64,000 bases of DNA from Marinobacter subterrani (GCF_001045555.1 NZ_LFBU01000001.1:3100001-3164000); one strand, 5' to 3'; shown: positions 1 to 12,196, counted from the first letter of the stretch. Made by a program: numbers and translations. The notes: a model not told the origin generated them from the letters alone.

Positions 1-21
1 ATGCCGTCTCAACCAGTGCCT

Positions 22-2784
<2,763 letters not shown>

Positions 2785-3283
2785 GTGGTGCCTCCTTTTC
2801 GTCGTTGTCCGCGTGTTCCGGAAGGCTCTGGTGAAGCCCTTTCATCAACGTATCGACCGGGAAAGCGATTCGGAACCGGACACCAGACTGATGGAAGGAC
2901 TCCTGAACGTGAAACCACCTTTAACTATTGCAGCAAATGATGAGAGTTCAACCGCGGCTTGATGAATGTTCGGCATCACTGCGGTGAATGTCAGACCAAG
3001 GTCGGAGAATGCGGGGGCACCGACCCGACTTTCAGAGGGGTTAGATGCGATAGAGTTTTACCAGTTCGTCGAGCTTTCGGTAACCCCCTCGAGACTGGCG
3101 GCATCAATGCGCCATTCATATTGTATGGCGTGGTCACGCACGTTGCGGGCGCGGTCGATCAGCAGGCGCGAATGGCTGCAGGGAGCTGACAATAGTCTAC
3201 CTGTTAACGGATTTGCTGCGATCAACACCGACATCTGTCATCATTAGCCACCGATTTTCTGATGGACCAGGATACACGCTCCA
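2785..3283. other. intergenic region with possible decayed coding tail
   Basis: About 500 bases between the divergent starts of acnA and the gene at 3284, so both promoters should lie here; I could not pick convincing -35/-10 boxes. On the minus strand, about 3040-3190 reads like the end of a protein: one frame gives RNVRDHAIQYEWRIDAASLEG and a second frame, one base off, gives YRKLDELVKLYRI followed by a stop. This could be the tail of a frameshifted gene or chance. Nothing else is recognisable. Confidence 0.3.
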
Positions 3284-4738
3284 GTGAAACACGATTGTCA
3301 CTACCACCCCGGCGACCCCGCCAAATGGCATTGCGGAGACTGCCAGACTCACTACTGCAGCCGCTGCATGCCCGATGCCGATACCCGTCAGCGCCGCGCG
3401 CTCTGCCCCAACTGCAGCAAGGCCATGCGCTATCTGGGAGCGGCTACAGAGGTGGTGCCCTTCTGGCAGCGGCTGGGTGCGTTTTTCCGCTACCCGTTTC
3501 ATACCGATCCCCTGATCGTTGTCGCCATCTGCACCCTGGTGCCGCTGGTTGCCCCGGCTAACCTGATCGGTCTCCTGATCTGGCTGGTGCTACTGCTGGC
3601 GCTGTTCAAGTACACCTATGCGGTGATCAATCACACGGCGGAAGGTCATCTGAAACCGCCGCCGGTGGCCGTTGCGTTCACCGGCAGCGGCTTTGGCATT
3701 GTTATTCTGCAGTTGCTGGTGTTCGTTCTGATGGGCGGGCTGGTCACTGCGGCGGCCATGCTCGGCGGCCCGATCCTGATGATGCTGGCCCTGGCCTTTG
3801 TGGTGCTTGCCCTGCCGGCGAGCATCATGGTGCTGGCCATGGAGCGCTCGGTGGGTGCGGCGATGAACCCGATGAATCTGGCGGTGCTGATCTCACGGAT
3901 CGGCACCCCTTACTTTCTGCTGTACGGCTACCTGATCCTGCTGACCCTGGCCTCCGGCGCCGCCCAGGACTTTGCGGTGAATCACTTCCCGATGTGGGTG
4001 GCCCAGCCTCTGGCCGGCTTCCTGAACAGTACCTTCACCCTGATCCTGTTCCACATGCTGGGTTACCTGCTTTTCCAGTATCAGGAAGAACTGGGATTCG
4101 CCTCGGACATCCAGGATGAGTCCGTGGGCCAAGATACCCATCAGCGCGATCGAACTGCGCGCTTTGACGCCGACATCGACATGAACCTGAAAAACGGCAA
4201 CTACGACCGGGTGCAGAGCATGCTGAAGGAGGCCCTGAAGCGCGACCGGGACAACGCCCTGCGCATTGGCCAGCTGTATCAGCTGCTGACGGCCCGGCAG
4301 GACACCGACGAACTCTACCGTTATCACCCTCGCATCCTGGGCTGGCTGGCTGATCGCAACGATGGCGAAGGCATCGCAGGCATGCTGAATACACTTCAGG
4401 AGGCGGAACCTGGCTTCAAAGTCGATGATCCCGAACTTGCAGTACGCTGCGCCCGGGCCCTTTACCACCGGGGCCAGTTCAAGCCGGCCCTGAGAGTGCT
4501 GCAGGATTTCCACAAGCGCTTCCCGGACAACGAACAGCTCGCGCCGGCCTACCTGCTGGTGGCCCAGACCCTGGCCAATGGTCTGTCCCAGTGGGAAAAG
4601 GCGACGGCCTTCCTGACATTTATCCAGAAGCAGTGCGTGAATCATCCGCTGCATGAGCAGATCACGGTTTATCTCGAGCAGGCCCAGAATAAGGAGCCGC
4701 TGAAGGGGCCAAAAGCTACGTTTTCCGTGCAGGACTGA
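3284..4738 (+). CDS. zinc-ribbon / multi-pass membrane protein with helical-repeat tail
   Basis: A 484-residue protein whose family I do not recognise. The first 46 residues hold a B-box-like Cys/His array (His4, HCGDC, HYCSRC, LCPNC) likely to bind zinc. Several hydrophobic segments follow between about residues 65 and 275. The last ~190 residues are soluble and helical with TPR-like periodicity (for example the ALYHRGQFKPALRVL stretch). Translation starts at GTG 3284; an ATG upstream at 3262 belongs to another frame. The gene converges on the rhomboid protease at 4782, which also ends in helical repeats, so a link between the two is possible. A hairpin immediately follows its stop. Confidence 0.8.
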   Translation: MKHDCHYHPGDPAKWHCGDCQTHYCSRCMPDADTRQRRALCPNCSKAMRYLGAATEVVPFWQRLGAFFRYPFHTDPLIVVAICTLVPLVAPANLIGLLIWLVLLLALFKYTYAVINHTAEGHLKPPPVAVAFTGSGFGIVILQLLVFVLMGGLVTAAAMLGGPILMMLALAFVVLALPASIMVLAMERSVGAAMNPMNLAVLISRIGTPYFLLYGYLILLTLASGAAQDFAVNHFPMWVAQPLAGFLNSTFTLILFHMLGYLLFQYQEELGFASDIQDESVGQDTHQRDRTARFDADIDMNLKNGNYDRVQSMLKEALKRDRDNALRIGQLYQLLTARQDTDELYRYHPRILGWLADRNDGEGIAGMLNTLQEAEPGFKVDDPELAVRCARALYHRGQFKPALRVLQDFHKRFPDNEQLAPAYLLVAQTLANGLSQWEKATAFLTFIQKQCVNHPLHEQITVYLEQAQNKEPLKGPKATFSVQD

Positions 4739-4773
4739 GGCAGGGTATGGGAGGGGCTTCCCATACCCTGCCT
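4738..4773. terminator. bidirectional terminator-like hairpin
   Basis: A perfect 15-bp inverted repeat (4738-4752 against 4759-4773) with a 6-nt GC-rich loop sits between two convergent genes. It has no clear T-run on either side, so it may pause or protect transcripts rather than act as a classical intrinsic terminator. Confidence 0.6.
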
Positions 4774-4781
4774 CCCCGAAG

Positions 4782-6230
4782 CTAGCCGGCCTGTAAAAGT
4801 TGGCGATAATGACGAGCCTTCGGCGCCATCTGGCGCTTTTCAAACTCTTCCATCAATAACCGGCAGGCCTCGGTCGTCAGCAGCTCATCGCCGGTGCTTC
4901 TGAGCCGCTCGAAAGCTTTCTCGGCGGATTTGAAATCATGTTGTTTCAAACTGGTGAACAGCACACGGTTGTGGTCTTCCGCCGTCAACGGCTGATAGCT
5001 CTCCCCCTTGCCCAGGTACTCCTGCCAGATGGCTATCATCTGTTCCGGCTGGTGCCGGCTGAGGGCGTCGGTCATCAACTCCCGGGCACGGTCGCGGTAG
5101 TGCGGCAGATCCGGCCGGAGTTTGGCCAGCTGGTAGAGGTGTTCCAGCAAAATCGGCCGCTCCGGGTAGTGCGCGCGCAGGGCCTCGAACTGGCGGCGGG
5201 CCAGCTCGAACTCCATCCGGCCTAGGCTGGCCATGGCCTGGGCGTAGCCGGTGGTGAAGCGGGCATCCTGCTCGTCTTCCTCCGGCTCGAAGAACTCTTC
5301 GCGAACCTGCAGCCAGCTTTTGCCGAGCAGCCAGACCAGACCGGCACCGGCCAGGAGCCCGCCGGCATGGGCCATGTAGGCGATGCCGGTGGCACCGGCA
5401 AACCAGTAATCGTAGATTTCCTTGCCCAGCCACACCGGTAGTATGGCAATGGCCGGCGCCCGAAAGTAGTTGAAATAAACCCCGAGGAAATAGAAAAACC
5501 GGATTTTCTGTAACCCGTAAATGGCCACATACATGCCCATCAGGCCCGATATCGAGCCCGACGCACCCACCAGAGGAACATGACTGCCGGTGGAGAACGC
5601 GGTAAACACCAATCCGGACAGGGCCCCACACACCAGGTAAGCCAGCAAGAACTTGCCGGGCCCGAGGGCTTTCTCAACAGTGAACCCGAGCAGGAACAGG
5701 AATACCAGGTTGCCGATGATATGACCCCAGCCCCCGTGCAGAAACTGGTAGGTAATCAGGCTGTAAAGTGACAAGTCCGCCGGTGTCAGCCCGAGCTGGT
5801 GGGCGCTCAGGGTATGGATGTATTGTTGCTCGATCGCAACGCGCCATTTCTGCCAGTAGGCCCGTTCCGCCGGGGCCCAGAGCAAATCCTGATTCTGCAG
5901 CAGATACTGGTAGAACTCCCGGTCCATCAACAGGTTGACGGCCAGCCAGTAGCGCTCGTTTTGCTCCCGGAGCTGCTGGAATTGCTGAAGCTCATACACT
6001 CGGCTTTCCTCGCCTTCCAGGCGGATCCGGCGTTCCAGGTAGTCTTCGTAGGCCGGGGCTTCCAGGAGCTGGAGCTCGGCATCCAGGTATTGCTCCACCG
6101 CCTGATCAAGTTTCCGGCTGTCGTCACCCTGGTAAAACAGGAAAACCAGCAGGCAGGTCAGCATCAAACCCAGGGTGATCCAGGGCGGGCGTTTCCAGTT
6201 AACGGCGTTCTCGGCGGGGATAATCAGCAT
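4782..6230 (-). CDS. rhomboid family intramembrane serine protease
   Basis: A 482-residue membrane protein with a GASGS catalytic-serine motif (Ser near residue 223) and a later HAGG motif supplying the partner His near residue 285: the Ser-His dyad of rhomboid proteases. One N-terminal transmembrane segment (residues ~16-35) is followed by a long charged helical region that includes many Glu/Gln, then the six-helix rhomboid core (about 145-305). The C-terminal ~150 residues form TPR-like helices. Rhomboids cut transmembrane substrates inside the membrane; the substrate here is unknown. No strong ribosome binding site precedes the ATG. It is convergent with the zinc-ribbon membrane protein. 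Confidence 0.88.
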   Translation of the reverse strand: MLIIPAENAVNWKRPPWITLGLMLTCLLVFLFYQGDDSRKLDQAVEQYLDAELQLLEAPAYEDYLERRIRLEGEESRVYELQQFQQLREQNERYWLAVNLLMDREFYQYLLQNQDLLWAPAERAYWQKWRVAIEQQYIHTLSAHQLGLTPADLSLYSLITYQFLHGGWGHIIGNLVFLFLLGFTVEKALGPGKFLLAYLVCGALSGLVFTAFSTGSHVPLVGASGSISGLMGMYVAIYGLQKIRFFYFLGVYFNYFRAPAIAILPVWLGKEIYDYWFAGATGIAYMAHAGGLLAGAGLVWLLGKSWLQVREEFFEPEEDEQDARFTTGYAQAMASLGRMEFELARRQFEALRAHYPERPILLEHLYQLAKLRPDLPHYRDRARELMTDALSRHQPEQMIAIWQEYLGKGESYQPLTAEDHNRVLFTSLKQHDFKSAEKAFERLRSTGDELLTTEACRLLMEEFEKRQMAPKARHYRQLLQAG

Positions 6231-6554
6231 GGGCGGTCACAATTCATCATAATCTGTCCCTGAAAGGGTGTTTTTTACCACAACCACGCCTTCTTTTCGC
6301 GCTCAAATGGAATCCGGCGCAGAGGTCTCACCGGGTCAATGCCGGAAATGTGCACCGCCCCACAGAGCCGGTATGGCTATCGGTACCACCCGGGGCTGTC
6401 ATTCCATCGTCACAGAAATGACATTAAATCGGTGCCATCGAGGGAATGAGCCGGGGCTCTTATCGACCATTCGCCAATTGCCGTTATTCCGGCTCCCACC
6501 AATAGTGAGCGGGAATAACAAGAAAAACCGGACACTGAAACAAGGATTCTGCAC
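6231..6554. other. intergenic region, divergent promoters
   Basis: 324 bases between the divergent starts of the rhomboid gene and the OmpA-domain gene. I see no open frame, repeat or RNA structure that I can support beyond the presumed promoters. Confidence 0.4.
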
Positions 6555-6995
6555 ATGACCGTACTCGTACTGGACAGCCCGGAGCTGATTGCCACAGCGG
6601 CAATAGCCGCCGGTTTTAACCCTGCGGCATTCGAGGCTGGCAGCCAGCGCCCGCACCGGATGAAGTTTCACTATGGCTTTAACAAGCATTCACTGGCCGC
6701 TGAGGACATCGGGTTCCTGCAACAGCATGCCGCGTACCTGAGACAGCACCCTTCGGTCAGCATCAGGATTCACGGCCACTCGGACAACTTCGGCGCGGAG
6801 GACTATAACGGGTTCCTGTCCCGGTTGCGGGCCAATGCGGTTGCCCGGATTCTGATGCAGGAAGGCGTGCCGGAATCCCGGATTCTTATGGCCCACTGGG
6901 GATCAGCGCGCCCCCTGGCCAGACCGGAGGACCACGCCGCCAACCGGCGCGTTGAGCTGGAGTACCTGACGCTTGATATGGCCAGGGCGCTCTAG
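6555..6995 (+). CDS. small OmpA-domain protein
   Basis: A 146-residue protein made almost entirely of an OmpA-like peptidoglycan-binding domain: FHYGFNKHSL strand, HGHSDNFGAEDYN with the conserved His/Asp, then LSRLRANAVARIL and the closing NRRVELEY strand. It has no obvious signal peptide or lipobox, which is unusual for a periplasmic peptidoglycan binder, so it may be exported another way or act with a partner. AAGGA lies eight bases before the ATG. It is convergent with the MAPEG gene. Confidence 0.8.
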   Translation: MTVLVLDSPELIATAAIAAGFNPAAFEAGSQRPHRMKFHYGFNKHSLAAEDIGFLQQHAAYLRQHPSVSIRIHGHSDNFGAEDYNGFLSRLRANAVARILMQEGVPESRILMAHWGSARPLARPEDHAANRRVELEYLTLDMARAL

Positions 6996-7020
6996 ACGGC
7001 TGTTGGCCACGCACCGAAGC

Positions 7021-7044
7021 AAAAAAAGGGGGCCAGGCCCCCTT
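7021..7044 (-). terminator. intrinsic terminator, leftward
   Basis: A stem of about 9 bp (7026-7034 with 7036-7044, GC-rich) is followed on the minus strand by a run of T (the seven A at 7021-7027). It ends the leftward transcript of the MAPEG gene, and lies just past the stop of the convergent OmpA-domain gene. Confidence 0.75.
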
Positions 7045-7071
7045 GAACTTGATAACTCCGCGCCCGGCGAC

Positions 7072-7473
7072 TCAGCCGTAGACCTGCCAGACATTCCACA
7101 GCAGTAACAGAGCGGCAACGAGTATGGCCAGCCAGGTCAGAAGAATGCCGATCATCCGGGCCCAGTGGGTACTGCCACGACCATTGATCATGCCGAAGGC
7201 ATGGAGAATGCGACCGACAACCAGGCCCATACCTGTCCAGTAGATCAGCCCGCTGGCTGCGCCGTTCAGCTCGGCAATACCCAGCATGATCAGCCCCATG
7301 GGCGCATATTCCACCAGGTTGGCATGGGCCCTTACCGCGGCCTGGAAATCCACATCATCGGTTGTACCCAGCCCCTTGCGGTACTTCAAGCGGAACTTCA
7401 CGACCTGGGCCGACAACACCAGCAAAAGAATGCCAATAACCGCGGCAAACACTCCGGTTACGGGTACGATCAT
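7072..7473 (-). CDS. MAPEG family membrane protein
   Basis: 133 residues with four hydrophobic helices, matching the MAPEG superfamily of small glutathione-related membrane enzymes (RAHANLVEYAPMGLIMLGIAE is the typical second-helix signature; GRILHAFGM lies later). The bacterial members' substrates are mostly unknown. It begins two bases after the stop of the GlsB-like gene at 7476 and is probably co-transcribed with it. Confidence 0.88.
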   Translation of the reverse strand: MIVPVTGVFAAVIGILLLVLSAQVVKFRLKYRKGLGTTDDVDFQAAVRAHANLVEYAPMGLIMLGIAELNGAASGLIYWTGMGLVVGRILHAFGMINGRGSTHWARMIGILLTWLAILVAALLLLWNVWQVYG

Positions 7474-7475
7474 GC

Positions 7476-7718
7476 TCAGCCCTTCTTGATTGCGCTGACA
7501 ATGGCCAGCAGCAGGATCGCACCCACCGTTGCCGTCACCAGCTCACCGACAGCACCCTGGGCCGCCAGACCCAAAAGCCGGAAAACAAAGCCACCGAGGA
7601 ACGAGCCAACGATACCAATACCGATGTTGGCCAGTACCCCGAAACCGCGGCCCTTCATGATCAGCCCGGCCAGCCAGCCGGCAACACCACCAATAATCAG
7701 AAACAGAATCAGATTCAT
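7476..7718 (-). CDS. GlsB/YeaQ/YmgE family stress-response membrane protein
   Basis: An 80-residue, glycine-rich hydrophobic protein with the family pattern of three short helices (GGVAGWLAGLIMKGRGFG, then NIGIGIVGSFLGGFVF). Members are inner-membrane proteins often induced by stress; the molecular role is not established. GAGAGGCAAGAG just before the ATG gives the ribosome binding site. First gene of a likely two-gene operon with the MAPEG gene. Confidence 0.88.
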   Translation of the reverse strand: MNLILFLIIGGVAGWLAGLIMKGRGFGVLANIGIGIVGSFLGGFVFRLLGLAAQGAVGELVTATVGAILLLAIVSAIKKG

Positions 7719-7813
7719 CTCTTGCCTCTCCCTGAGGGTCGTTGAACGAAATGATCAGTCCCGCAAAGACTGCCCTGTTTCTGCTGGTGCTTCAAGCAGT
7801 TCCGGTGCTGGTG

Positions 7814-8512
7814 TCAGAGGCTGGCAATGGTTTCCGCCATTTGCCGGTGGCAGCGGGCCATAAGCTCGGGAATGTCGTCAACGGTCAGGCCCTCGGTTTC
7901 GACTGGAGGCAGAATCCGGACCGCAACCGCCTCACGCCGGCCGCTCCAGCCGATGGCTTTGTCCTGGTACTCCTGAGCACACACCATGGTAATGGGCGCG
8001 CCGGACGCAACGGCAGCATGAAAGGCGCCTTTCTTGAATTTTTGCAGACCCCGGCCCCGGCTCCGGGTGCCTTCCGGAAACACCCAGAGGCTTTTACGGT
8101 CCCGCACTATGGCGCTGCTGGTGGCCTGCATCACGGCAATGGCTTTGTGGGAACGGCCCCGGTTGAGTATCACGTTGCCCCCGAGCCAGAACACCTGGCC
8201 AAAGAACGGCACCCAGACCAGCGACGACTTGCCGACGGTCACCGTGCGTGGTGGCAGAAGATCGCCCACCACAAACAGGTCGTCGTTATGCTGATGGTTG
8301 GCAATGACCACGGTCGGACGGTCTGCCGGAATGTGTTCACGACCCTCAAGGGGCCTCTCCATGCCAAGAATCGCCCGGCCTGCCCGGGCGACCGTTGCAC
8401 CCAGCAAACGGTTGTTATCCGGGTTGAATGGCCGGGCAATATACAACACCAATGCAAACAGACAGATCACCGGCACACTGAGCCATGCCAGGAATTTTCT
8501 TACAACGCCCAT
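7814..8512 (-). CDS. 1-acyl-sn-glycerol-3-phosphate acyltransferase family protein
   Basis: A PlsC-type membrane acyltransferase that would transfer an acyl chain to lysophosphatidate in phospholipid synthesis. It has an N-terminal transmembrane helix (residues 8-26), the catalytic NHQHNDD box (HX4D, His73 and Asp78) and the FPEGTRSRG substrate-binding block near residues 145-153. I set the start at the ATG 8512 (MGVVRKF); an in-frame GTG at 8545 has no ribosome binding site. Whether it is the housekeeping PlsC or a second paralogue cannot be told from here. Confidence 0.87.
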   Translation of the reverse strand: MGVVRKFLAWLSVPVICLFALVLYIARPFNPDNNRLLGATVARAGRAILGMERPLEGREHIPADRPTVVIANHQHNDDLFVVGDLLPPRTVTVGKSSLVWVPFFGQVFWLGGNVILNRGRSHKAIAVMQATSSAIVRDRKSLWVFPEGTRSRGRGLQKFKKGAFHAAVASGAPITMVCAQEYQDKAIGWSGRREAVAVRILPPVETEGLTVDDIPELMARCHRQMAETIASL

Positions 8513-8560
8513 GTAACAAAACTCTGCAACCAAATTATGGCGCACAAGTGTACGCCAAAG

Positions 8561-9157
8561 TTATAGCCCGGCAACAGTATCAATTTGTTCCCGCGGGCCA
8601 CCGGTTGCGGTCGCCCGGGCCTGCACCACATATCGGAGCGGGCCGCCGGCATCGACACTGTTGAACGGATAGCAGGTCACCAGTAACAGGGTGCCATCCG
8701 GCAACTGCCGGGTGTCAATCAGCTCTAAACGGCTGTCCACCACCCGGACATTTTCGACGCGGTAATTGCGCCAGCGGCCACTGCGGTTCTGGAGTCTGAT
8801 TTCATTGCCAGTCTCCAGAGCCTCCAGGCCACGAAAATGCGTGTCCCGGTGACCGGCGATAACCACGACGCGGTGGTCGTCTTCATCGCCCGCCAACCGG
8901 CCCGGCCCGAACGCCAGGCTCTCGCCGTGCGCGCCCTCCAGAACGATCATCGAGTCGTTCAGTTCCGGTATCGCCAACCGGGCGACCGGCCAGGTATCCG
9001 CCCAGGGCCAGGGCCGTGATTCGGCCTGCCGGGCCTGGCTCTCGGCCCAGGCCAGCTCCAGCATTTCCTGGGCAAGCACCGCCTTCAGCGGAATCCACAA
9101 CCCGAATACCAACAAAGCAGCAGAGCTGGTGAGCAGTGTGAGGGAAAACCGACTCAT
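8561..9157 (-). CDS. class GN (Gram-negative) sortase
   Basis: A 198-residue sortase transpeptidase with an N-terminal membrane anchor (residues ~7-30). Catalytic residues are visible as His103 (AGHRDTHF), Cys162 (LLLVTCYPF) and Arg175 (GGPLRYVV). In proteobacteria this class acts on a single neighbouring target; here the target gene immediately upstream overlaps it by four bases (ATGA), implying translational coupling. The divergent two-component system is the one dedicated to this module. How proteobacterial sortases attach their target, and to what, is not settled. Confidence 0.93.
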   Translation of the reverse strand: MSRFSLTLLTSSAALLVFGLWIPLKAVLAQEMLELAWAESQARQAESRPWPWADTWPVARLAIPELNDSMIVLEGAHGESLAFGPGRLAGDEDDHRVVVIAGHRDTHFRGLEALETGNEIRLQNRSGRWRNYRVENVRVVDSRLELIDTRQLPDGTLLLVTCYPFNSVDAGGPLRYVVQARATATGGPREQIDTVAGL

Positions 9158-11298
9158 TGAAACGCCCTCCGCTGCAGCAGCATCAGCGCCACGGAAAACA
9201 TCAGCCCGACCAGCCCGAGGGCGATCAGCAGGGGCGCTGCCGTGGCAGTCTGCGGGTACCGGAGCATCCCGGCCTGGCTGCCGGCAGGCAGCAGTGTCGG
9301 CAGGTTCTCCTTGGCCAGTGGCGCTTCCGCCGCTCGTGCAGGTGTGGCATCCACGGCCACAAAACTGGTGTAGGCCGACATCAGTCCGTGTGCCACCGCC
9401 AGCCTGGTAATGCCAGCTTTGTCCGGCGCCTGGCCGCTGACCGTGGCTCTGTCCTGGAGGCTGTCGATCTTCTCCCGGGCCCAGTGGCGATGAAGCCCGG
9501 TACCCGGCGCCGCCTGCTGCAGATCCAGGGTTCGGCTCCAGCGTTCACCACCCGGCAGCCGGCCCGACACCTTGAGCTCACCCATGGCCGGAACACCCCG
9601 GGCTACGTGAATCAGCGGCTCCCCCTGAAACAGATCCCCTGCCCGCCGGGGAAAGCTTTCAACACCCTCGTCCTGCCCCGGCCATTGCACCCGGATATCG
9701 GCCAGAACCGGCGCCGACATCGCCGAGAACAGGGCGCGCAAAGGGCCGCTCACATCCGACGTGGAGTGAATGGCGGTATAGGTGCCCCGCCCCCAGCGAG
9801 CGGCTTCACGCATGAAGTGCCGGTTCGGGGCGGAACCGATGCCCACGGTAAACAGCCGTTGATCGCCCAGTTGCTGGTGAATCTGTTGAAACAGCGCGGT
9901 TTCATTACCCACCGCACCGTCAGTGATAAAAATCACCTGTCGCACCCGTTCGGCCACGTCACCAGGGCCAGAACGATGCTGCAGAGCCAGCGATAGTGCC
10001 GGCGCCATTTCAGTGCCACCGTCGGCCGTCAGGTCGTCCACATACTGCCGGGCACGGGCAAGGTTATTCCCGTTAGCAATCTCCGGCTGCATGAACAGGG
10101 CGTGGGTCTGGCTGTTGAACTGGATAATGTTAAAGCTGTCCCGGGGCGTCAGGGTTTGCAGACCTGCCTTCAGGGCACTGCGGGCCTGGCGTATGGATTC
10201 CCCCGCCATGGAACCGGAGGTATCGATGACAAACACCAGCTCCCGTGGCAGAACGCTGTGGCCGGTCTGACCCGGCACCAGCAAGGCCAGCAGGTAATCC
10301 TCACCCTGCCAGGACTGATGGAAGACCGCCGCCGAAGGCTCCCGCCCCGCCAGCGGCCGCCAGCGCACGACAAAATCCCGGTCCATCAGAATTTCACCCG
10401 AAGCCGGGCGCACCGTGACCGCCTGGCCATCCCGGCTGGTTGCCAACTGGTGAGAAGGGCTGGAGACCTCCTCCAGCGGCAGACCGGCATCAATCCTCAC
10501 CTCGATCGACGCCCGGTGGCTGTCATCGGCCACATCCCGAGGGTTGACGGTAAAGGGGCTGATGGCATCAGCATCGGCCACCCGATTCGTTGGCAGCGAC
10601 CAGCCATCTTGCCACTGGTCCGCGGATGAACCCGTGAGCGCGCCCGGCACATAACGCGGTGTCAGCGTGGTGGGAATGCTCAGCTCGAACACCCCGGCCT
10701 GATACCGGACCGGCTGCTGGTACTTCAGCTCCACAGACACTGTGTCCCCCGGCGGAATATTCGCCACCCGGGCGGTGAACAGATTCGGCCGCTGCTGCTC
10801 AAGGTTAGCCGCCTGCTGCCCCGCGCGCTTCGCCGTTTCATAGGCCTGATGCGCAGCCTCCCTCGGCTGAACCCGGCCCTCGATGGTCCGCTCCCCCACC
10901 TTCATGGTCAGGCCATACACACTGGCCTTTTCCGGCAACGGGAACACAAACACCCCTTCCCGCCACTGGTCACTGGTGTTCCGGAAGCTGCGCAGAAGCC
11001 GGGTGTCGGCAATCAACCCGCTGACGCGGATGTCGAAGTCACTGCCCAACACCAGTGCGGGTTCCTGCCAGTGCCCCTGGCCGTCGACGAAGTGCAATTG
11101 GCCTAAGGTGTCTGCCTCACTAGCTTCGGCATAGAGTGGGTGAACAAACAGCATCAGCAAGATAGCGAACCAGAGGCTTACCCCCTCCCAAACACGCCTG
11201 GAGTTAAATTTCTGAAAGCGCGTAAAAGGTGAAGAAAGTGCGCGGCTCTTTTCGAAAACGGGGGAGTAAAACCGTAAAAAGGCGTTAGAAAGCAGCAT
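9154..11298 (-). CDS. marine proteobacterial sortase target protein (VIT-VWA)
   Basis: The substrate of the adjacent sortase. From ATG 11298 (AAGGA upstream) it is 714 residues; the frame is open further upstream but without a good start. Order: a long cationic N-terminus with a signal/anchor helix at residues ~40-60; a VIT domain (about 65-190); a von Willebrand A domain with the MIDAS motif DTSGSMAG near residue 356; then a C-terminal sorting signal with a YPQTAT variant near residue 681, a hydrophobic helix and a short RR tail. VIT-VWA proteins resemble inter-alpha-trypsin inhibitor heavy chains and usually mediate adhesion. Confidence 0.92.
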   Translation of the reverse strand: MLLSNAFLRFYSPVFEKSRALSSPFTRFQKFNSRRVWEGVSLWFAILLMLFVHPLYAEASEADTLGQLHFVDGQGHWQEPALVLGSDFDIRVSGLIADTRLLRSFRNTSDQWREGVFVFPLPEKASVYGLTMKVGERTIEGRVQPREAAHQAYETAKRAGQQAANLEQQRPNLFTARVANIPPGDTVSVELKYQQPVRYQAGVFELSIPTTLTPRYVPGALTGSSADQWQDGWSLPTNRVADADAISPFTVNPRDVADDSHRASIEVRIDAGLPLEEVSSPSHQLATSRDGQAVTVRPASGEILMDRDFVVRWRPLAGREPSAAVFHQSWQGEDYLLALLVPGQTGHSVLPRELVFVIDTSGSMAGESIRQARSALKAGLQTLTPRDSFNIIQFNSQTHALFMQPEIANGNNLARARQYVDDLTADGGTEMAPALSLALQHRSGPGDVAERVRQVIFITDGAVGNETALFQQIHQQLGDQRLFTVGIGSAPNRHFMREAARWGRGTYTAIHSTSDVSGPLRALFSAMSAPVLADIRVQWPGQDEGVESFPRRAGDLFQGEPLIHVARGVPAMGELKVSGRLPGGERWSRTLDLQQAAPGTGLHRHWAREKIDSLQDRATVSGQAPDKAGITRLAVAHGLMSAYTSFVAVDATPARAAEAPLAKENLPTLLPAGSQAGMLRYPQTATAAPLLIALGLVGLMFSVALMLLQRRAFQ

Positions 11299-11491
11299 GG
11301 CGGAATCCTTTTGACTGCATGACTGAGCGAAACACCCCCATTTCAGCAATCCGGAAAGGAACTCCCGTGGCAGAAAGCGACAAACCGCCCTCAAAAAATG
11401 ATGAATTATGGCAACAGGCGCACACGCCCTTGTTCTGAACCCCTGCCGTGGTTAAATAGACACTCACCGGCCAGGGAAAACCGCCGACACC

Positions 11492-12193
11492 ATGAAAAAA
11501 CACATTGTTCTGATCGAAGACGAACCCGCCATCCGCGACAACTACCGCGCCGCGTTTGAACGCCGGGGCTATCGCGTAACGGCCCACGGCGACCGGGCAT
11601 CGGCGTGGCAGGTACTGCGACAGTCCCTGCCGGATCTTGCCATTATTGATGTCGGCCTGGGCGATGAGCCGGAAGGCGGCTTTGCCCTGTGCCAGGACCT
11701 GCGCTCCGTGTCCCAGACCCTGCCGATCATCTTCCTGACCGCCCGGGACAGCGACATCGATTCGGTCCACGGCCTGCGCCTGGGCGCCGACGACTATGTA
11801 ACCAAAGACATGAGCATGGATCATCTGCTGGCCCGGGTCACCGCCCTGCTGCGTCGGGCCGATGCCTGGGCCGAGGCGCTCCAGAAGCCGGATGAGGTTC
11901 TGCAGCGCGGCCAGCTCAGCCTCAACGTCGACCGCATGACCGTCGCCTGGAACGACGCCCCAATCGACCTGACTGTGACCGAATTCTGGATGCTCTACTC
12001 GCTGGTTCAGCACCCGGGCCACGTCCGCAGCCGGGATCAACTGATGGAAGCAGCCAGCACCGTACTGGACGACAACACGGTTACCTCCCACATCAAACGC
12101 ATCCGCCGCAAGTTCCTGCAACGCGACGATACCTTCGATGGCATCCAGACCGCCTACGGTATGGGCTACCGCTGGAATGCCCGTGAGGTCTGA
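11492..12193 (+). CDS. pdsR: proteobacterial dedicated sortase system response regulator
   Basis: An OmpR/PhoB-type response regulator of 233 residues. The receiver domain has the acidic pair Asp10-Glu11, the phosphoacceptor Asp53 (IIDVGLGD) and the conserved Lys in DYVTKD. A winged-helix DNA-binding domain follows from about residue 140 (TVTEFWMLYSLVQHPGHVRSR). It is divergent from the sortase target gene and only three bases before the histidine kinase. It presumably controls the sortase operon from the shared 193-base intergenic region, as in other genomes with this module. Confidence 0.92.
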   Translation: MKKHIVLIEDEPAIRDNYRAAFERRGYRVTAHGDRASAWQVLRQSLPDLAIIDVGLGDEPEGGFALCQDLRSVSQTLPIIFLTARDSDIDSVHGLRLGADDYVTKDMSMDHLLARVTALLRRADAWAEALQKPDEVLQRGQLSLNVDRMTVAWNDAPIDLTVTEFWMLYSLVQHPGHVRSRDQLMEAASTVLDDNTVTSHIKRIRRKFLQRDDTFDGIQTAYGMGYRWNAREV

Positions 12194-12196
12194 GCC

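Noticed and set aside
3262..3561. Plus-strand frame starting at ATG 3262
   Set aside because: Different frame from the Cys/His-rich membrane protein that starts at GTG 3284; it has no hydrophobic or domain pattern.
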